Shown here piece by piece: positions 60,190-64,000 of a stretch of DNA of 64,000 nt. The position numbers were made by a program, and so were the translations under genes. The notes beneath the pieces were generated by a model that did not search any database, was not told the DNA's origin, and saw only the letters and a list, made by a program, of their open reading frames with translations. Source of the DNA: JACVRX01 sp963831385 (GTDB taxonomy: Bacteria > Actinomycetota > Actinomycetes > Jiangellales > Jiangellaceae); NCBI GenBank assembly GCA_963831385.1, contig CAWHPW010000012.1:186001-250000 (forward strand), written 5' to 3'. Numbering within the stretch: position 1 is the stretch's first letter; each line of letters begins with the position of its first letter.

Positions 60190-61506
60190 ATGAGCGCAGA
60201 CCTGATGTCCGCCATCACCCTCCGCCCCGGCGATGCCGGGTACGACGACGCCGCGACCACGTACATGCGGACCGGCCGGCCTGCCCTCGTGGTCCGGCCG
60301 CGGGACGCCGCGGATGTGGCCGCCGGTATCGAGCATGCGATCGACCACGGCCTGGTGCTGTCGGTGAAGAGCGGTGGCCACAGTGTGCTGGGTTTTGGCA
60401 CCAACGACGGCGGTGTCGTCATCGATCTGTCTGGACTCGATTCCGTCGACGTGCTCGACGACGTGACGGGTAACGTCCGGATCGGCGCGGGCGCCGTGTG
60501 GGGCGACGTTGCCACCAGGCTGGCAGCGGACGGGTTGTCGCTTACCTCCGGCGACACGAAATCCGTCGGTGTCGGAGGTCTCACCCTCGGCGGCGGCGTC
60601 GGGTGGATGGTACGTAACCACGGGCTGACGATCGACAGTCTCGTCGCGGCCGACATCGTCACTGCCGCCGGTGAGCGATTGCGGCTCAGCGACGACGAGA
60701 ACTCTGACCTGTTCTGGGCGATCCGCGGCGGCGGCGGCAACTTCGGTGTCGTCACGCACTTCGAGTTCATGGCGCAACGGGACACAATGGTGCATGCGGG
60801 CACCGTCACCTACTCCGTCGATGACGTGTCCGCCCTGGTCCGTGGCTGGCAGGACGTACATCGGGCCGCTCCCGAGGAGCTCAACTCGACGCTGGTGCTG
60901 ATGCCAGAGTTCGGTGCCGAGATGCCGGCCATGGCGATGGGCATGGTGTGTTTCGCCGGGCCTGACCAGAACGCAGCTGACGCCGCATTCGCGCCACTGC
61001 TCGCATTGGACGGCCTGACCAGCACCGAGATCATGAAGAAGCCGTACGTCGATGTCCTGGAAGAAGCGCACCCGCCGCCGGGCGTCACCGCCATGGCCAC
61101 CAACACCCTGGTGGAGTCGGTGACCGACGACGTGGTCGCCGCCGTCGCCGACTGGTACGCCGCTGGAACGGCCGGTCGTCTTGCCTTCCTGCGCGCTCTA
61201 GGCGGTGCCGTGTCCCGGGTGCCGTCCGACGCAACGGCATTCGCATACCGCACGGCTGAGGCAATGCTGGTCGGCGCTGCATTTCTCCCGGAGGACTCGG
61301 CCGCGGAGCAGTTGACTCAAGCAATCCGGCCATTCGACGCGGTCAAGCAGTTCGGCATGGGTGCCTATGCCGGCTTCCTCGGCACCGCCACCGACGACGA
61401 CGTCGCCGCGATCTATCCGGCGCAGACACTGAACCGGCTGCAAGCAGTGAAGCGGAAATATGACCCGGCCAACGTCCTCCGCCAGAATTTCAACATCCGG
61501 CCGTGA
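60190..61506 (+). CDS. FAD-linked oxidoreductase, berberine-bridge-enzyme type
   Basis: 438 residues from ATG 60190 with AAGGA 7 bp upstream; ATG 60127 would add 21 unconserved residues. The PCMH-type FAD domain has 'RPALVVRPRDAADVAAGIEH' and 'VKSGGHSVLG', whose His is the 8-alpha-histidyl FAD site. 'GVGGLTLGGGVGWMVRNHGL' follows. The position where many relatives have the second covalent Cys is Asp-Thr-Lys-Ser here ('GDTKSVGVGG'), so FAD is probably attached by one bond. The BBE tail 'YDPANVLRQNFNIRP' is intact. Substrate unknown. Confidence 0.9.
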   Translation: MSADLMSAITLRPGDAGYDDAATTYMRTGRPALVVRPRDAADVAAGIEHAIDHGLVLSVKSGGHSVLGFGTNDGGVVIDLSGLDSVDVLDDVTGNVRIGAGAVWGDVATRLAADGLSLTSGDTKSVGVGGLTLGGGVGWMVRNHGLTIDSLVAADIVTAAGERLRLSDDENSDLFWAIRGGGGNFGVVTHFEFMAQRDTMVHAGTVTYSVDDVSALVRGWQDVHRAAPEELNSTLVLMPEFGAEMPAMAMGMVCFAGPDQNAADAAFAPLLALDGLTSTEIMKKPYVDVLEEAHPPPGVTAMATNTLVESVTDDVVAAVADWYAAGTAGRLAFLRALGGAVSRVPSDATAFAYRTAEAMLVGAAFLPEDSAAEQLTQAIRPFDAVKQFGMGAYAGFLGTATDDDVAAIYPAQTLNRLQAVKRKYDPANVLRQNFNIRP

Positions 61507-61521
61507 CGACGAGGCGTGGCC

Positions 61522-62511
61522 CTATAGCCAGCCGTTGCGTCTGAAGCCCCGGTACAGCAAGACGCAGACCAGCGCGATCACCAGCAGCACCGCCGGATAG
61601 CCGAATCGCGAGCCCAGTTCGGGCATGTAGTCGAAGTTCATCCCGTAGATGCCGGCGATCGCCGTCGGCACCGCGATGATCGCCGCCCAGGCCGTGATCT
61701 TCCGCATGTCCTCGTTCTGCGCGATCGATAGTTGCGCCAAGTTGGCCTGCAGCAGCGAGGCGAGCAGGTCGTCGAAGCCGGCGATCGTTTCGTGGACTCG
61801 GGTGAGGTGGTCTTCGACATCGCGGAAGTACGCCTGCACCTTGGGGTCGACGACGCCGAGCTCCGTACCGGTGAGGACTCGTAACGGCTGGGCGAGGGGA
61901 TAGACAGCGCGGCGGAGTTCCATCAGCTCTCGCTTCACCTGGTATACCCGACCGGCGTTCCGGCCGCGCTGGTCGGCGAAGGCGAGCTCCTCGATCTCCT
62001 CGATGTCCTTCTCGATGGAGTCGGCGACCTGGACGTAGGTGTCGACGACATTGTCGGCGATGGCGTACAGGACGGCCGACGGCCCACGCGAGAGCATGTC
62101 CGGGTCGGCTTGTAGCCGCTCACGGACCGGCTTGAGCGCACCGTGCTCACCGTGCCGGACCGTGACGACGAAGCAGTCGCCGAGGAACACCATCACCTCA
62201 CCGGTCTCGACGATTTCGTTGGTCTCCGTCACCGCCTCGTGTGGGATATAGCTAACGGTCTTGAACACGGCGAACAGGCTGTCGCCGTAGATGTCCAGCT
62301 TGGGCCGCTGATGAGCATGGACCGCATCCTCGACGGCGAGCGGGTGCAGAGCGAACTCTGCTGCGATACCGGCCAACTCGCCTTCATTTGGCTCGTACAG
62401 CCCGATCCACACAAAGCCGCCGTCCGCGCGGGCACGTTGGATCGCCTCATCGTGGCTGCTGACGCTGTCCCGGAACCCGTCTCGGTACAGCGCCCAGTCG
62501 ACGACGGCCAT
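61522..62511 (-). CDS. corA: Magnesium/cobalt transporter CorA
   Basis: 329 residues from ATG 62511. A large cytoplasmic N-terminal domain (1-265) is followed by two C-terminal helices and the pore-mouth motif 'GIYGMNFDYMPEL' (YGMNF). 'HAHQRPKLDIYGDSLFAVFK' and 'RDVEDHLTRVHETIAGFDDL' are conserved family blocks. It forms a pentameric divalent-cation channel; Rv1239c is the positional counterpart. The MgtE-like sensor gene is 5 kb away. Confidence 0.94.
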   Translation of the reverse strand: MAVVDWALYRDGFRDSVSSHDEAIQRARADGGFVWIGLYEPNEGELAGIAAEFALHPLAVEDAVHAHQRPKLDIYGDSLFAVFKTVSYIPHEAVTETNEIVETGEVMVFLGDCFVVTVRHGEHGALKPVRERLQADPDMLSRGPSAVLYAIADNVVDTYVQVADSIEKDIEEIEELAFADQRGRNAGRVYQVKRELMELRRAVYPLAQPLRVLTGTELGVVDPKVQAYFRDVEDHLTRVHETIAGFDDLLASLLQANLAQLSIAQNEDMRKITAWAAIIAVPTAIAGIYGMNFDYMPELGSRFGYPAVLLVIALVCVLLYRGFRRNGWL

Positions 62512-62614
62512 GGTGACACCCCCTGCGCTGTCACGGAGTCGGCGCTGTGCCGCTTGATGCTATCTCCGGCTCGATGCGCAGTCCTCGCATCAGCGTCGCT
62601 GGGAATACCGATGT

Positions 62615-64000
62615 TCAGGTGCCGATGTAACTCATGACGTGCTTGACCCGGGTGTAGTCCTCGAGCCCATACATGGACAAATCTTTGCCATACCCCGAAT
62701 GCTTGAAGCCGCCGTGCGGCATCTCGGCGACCAACGGAATGTGGCAGTTGATCCATACACAGCCGAAGTCCAGCCGGCGGGCCATCCGAAGCGCGCGTCC
62801 ATGGTCCGTCGTCCACACCGATGACGCGAGGCCGTACTCGACTCCGTTCGCCCAGCGCAGCGCCTCCTCCTCGTCGCTGAACTGCTGGACGGTGATGACT
62901 GGTCCGAAGATTTCCGACTGGATCAACTCATCGTCTTGTTGCAGTCCAGAGATGACAGTTGGTTGGTAGAAATAGCCCCGATCGCCGACCTGCTTACCGC
63001 CTGTCGCGACGTCCGCATGTTCGGGTGCACGTTCGACCATGCCGGTGACCCGGTCGAGTTGGCTGACGTTGTTCAGCGGGCCATACGCGGCGTCGGTGTT
63101 GTCCGGCGGGCCGACCACCGTGTTGCGAGCCTCCTCGGTGATCGCATCGACGAAGTCGGCGTGTACTCGCGGTCCGGCCAGGACCCGAGTCGCGGAAGTG
63201 CAGTCCTGGCCGGCGTTGAAGTACCCCGCCGATGCGATGCCTTCGGCCGCCTTGGCGACGTCGGCGTCGTCGAAAACGATCACTGGCGCCTTGCCACCGA
63301 GCTCCAAGTGGACTCGCTTGACGTCATCGGCGGCCGTGCGCGCGACCTCGATGCCCGCCCGGGTCGAGCCGGTGATCGACACCATCTGCGGGACGGGATG
63401 CCTGATCAGCGCACGGCCAGTGTCGCGATCTCCACAGACGACGTTGAGGACGCCCGGGGGCAGGAATTCCGCGGCGATCTCGGCGAGCAGCACGGTACTG
63501 ACGGGAGTCGTGTCCGACGGCTTGAGCACGACGCTGTTCCCGGCGGCGATGGCCGGCGCGAACTTCCACACCGCCATCATCATGGGGTAGTTCCACGGCG
63601 TGACCTGAGCGACGACCCCGATCGGCTCACGACGAACCATCGAGGTGTAGTCCGTCATGTACTCACCCGCTGCTCGTCCCTCGAGCACTCGGGCCGCCCC
63701 GGCGAAGAACCTGATCTGGTCGACCATGGGCACGATCTCCTCGGATCGCGTGAGCCCCAAGGGCTTCCCGGTGTTCTGACTCTCCGCCTCTATCAGGTCG
63801 TCGGCCTTCGCCTCGACAGCATCGGCGAACTTCAGCAGCGCGCGGCCGCGATCGCTTGGAGTGGCATCTCGCCAACCGTCGAAGGCACGTTCGGCGGCCT
63901 GCATGGCGGCATCGACGTCGGCCTCGCTGGAGACGGGTGCCTCAGCAAACACCTCGCCGGTGCTGGGGTCGATCAACGCAGCCGTCTGGCCGCTGCGCGT
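62615..64000 (-). CDS. Gamma-aminobutyraldehyde dehydrogenase (partial, cut by window end)
   Basis: At least 461 residues. The reading frame is open to position 64000, so the true start lies outside; TTG 63976 inside the window is not the family start. The nucleotide-binding 'SITGSTRAGIEVARTAADD', catalytic Glu in 'LELGGKAPVIVF' and Cys in 'AGQDCTSATR' are present. The C-terminal 'HSGYGKDLSMYGLEDYTRVK' is typical of PatD/YdcW, which oxidises 4-aminobutanal to GABA in putrescine breakdown. Betaine-aldehyde-type activity is an alternative. Confidence 0.9.
   Translation of the reverse strand, partial: TRSGQTAALIDPSTGEVFAEAPVSSEADVDAAMQAAERAFDGWRDATPSDRGRALLKFADAVEAKADDLIEAESQNTGKPLGLTRSEEIVPMVDQIRFFAGAARVLEGRAAGEYMTDYTSMVRREPIGVVAQVTPWNYPMMMAVWKFAPAIAAGNSVVLKPSDTTPVSTVLLAEIAAEFLPPGVLNVVCGDRDTGRALIRHPVPQMVSITGSTRAGIEVARTAADDVKRVHLELGGKAPVIVFDDADVAKAAEGIASAGYFNAGQDCTSATRVLAGPRVHADFVDAITEEARNTVVGPPDNTDAAYGPLNNVSQLDRVTGMVERAPEHADVATGGKQVGDRGYFYQPTVISGLQQDDELIQSEIFGPVITVQQFSDEEEALRWANGVEYGLASSVWTTDHGRALRMARRLDFGCVWINCHIPLVAEMPHGGFKHSGYGKDLSMYGLEDYTRVKHVMSYIGT

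Overview
The window is chromosomal DNA of a high-GC actinobacterium. The evidence is the gene set itself: MtrA/MtrB/LpqB, an S-adenosylhomocysteine hydrolase, a SigE-RseA-RseB-HtrA-TatB stress cassette, WS/DGAT, and many GTG starts. Gene order matches two blocks known from Mycobacterium tuberculosis, one running roughly Rv3259 to Rv3231c and one roughly Rv1220c to Rv1239c. Here they are joined, and typical mycobacterial cell-envelope genes are absent. The genus cannot be fixed from the sequence. No tRNA, rRNA, prophage, insertion sequence or CRISPR array was seen.

Layout. 1-5.1 kb: large membrane glycosyltransferase and DUF5719 secreted protein. 5.1-9.9 kb: metallopeptidase-like protein, DUF3499 and a GDP-mannose supply set (phosphomannomutase, Trm112-like, SIS protein, ManA). 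10-12.6 kb: cation-efflux protein and SahH. 12.8-21.3 kb: RDD and SpoIIM-like proteins, then a five-gene operon with 4-nt overlaps (DUF7544-like membrane protein, DUF4129, DUF4350, MoxR, DUF58). A palindrome-bounded AbiEi/Vsr-like gene sits between SpoIIM and DUF58. 21.5-32.7 kb: mtrA-mtrB-lpqB, comF, hpf, a YcaQ-type glycosylase, a double GNAT protein and secA. 32.9-37.3 kb: DUF6459, LysM, a possible Sm-like protein, an HTH protein, and SAF and CpaE-like genes (the last frameshifted). 37.4-44.6 kb: membrane protein with lipoprotein, WS/DGAT, patatin, DUF6912, PruA, unknown. 44.8-51.6 kb: O-methyltransferase, sigE-rseA-rseB-htrA-tatB, mrp, marR. 51.8-54.9 kb: YkoEDC transporter under a TPP riboswitch. 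55-64 kb: DUF1003, MgtE/CBS protein, lipoprotein, SGNH protein, HNH nuclease, general-stress protein, FAD oxidoreductase, CorA, and an aldehyde dehydrogenase cut by the window edge.

How the genes work together. The mannose genes feed GDP-mannose to glycosylation and envelope polymers, to which the first glycosyltransferase probably contributes. MtrAB-LpqB and SigE-RseA-RseB-HtrA are two envelope-sensing circuits, and SecA and TatB serve the two export routes.

The most unusual content is non-coding. (i) A nested three-helix element occurs three times (about 4987, 40693 and 51651). Its inner and outer helices change sequence between copies but stay complementary, while the single-stranded joints are conserved. 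(ii) A 77-bp palindromic repeat occurs three times; two inverted copies bracket the AbiEi/Vsr-like nuclease gene like a small mobile module. (iii) All eight convergent intergenic gaps longer than 90 bp carry a long inverted repeat, from several unrelated families.
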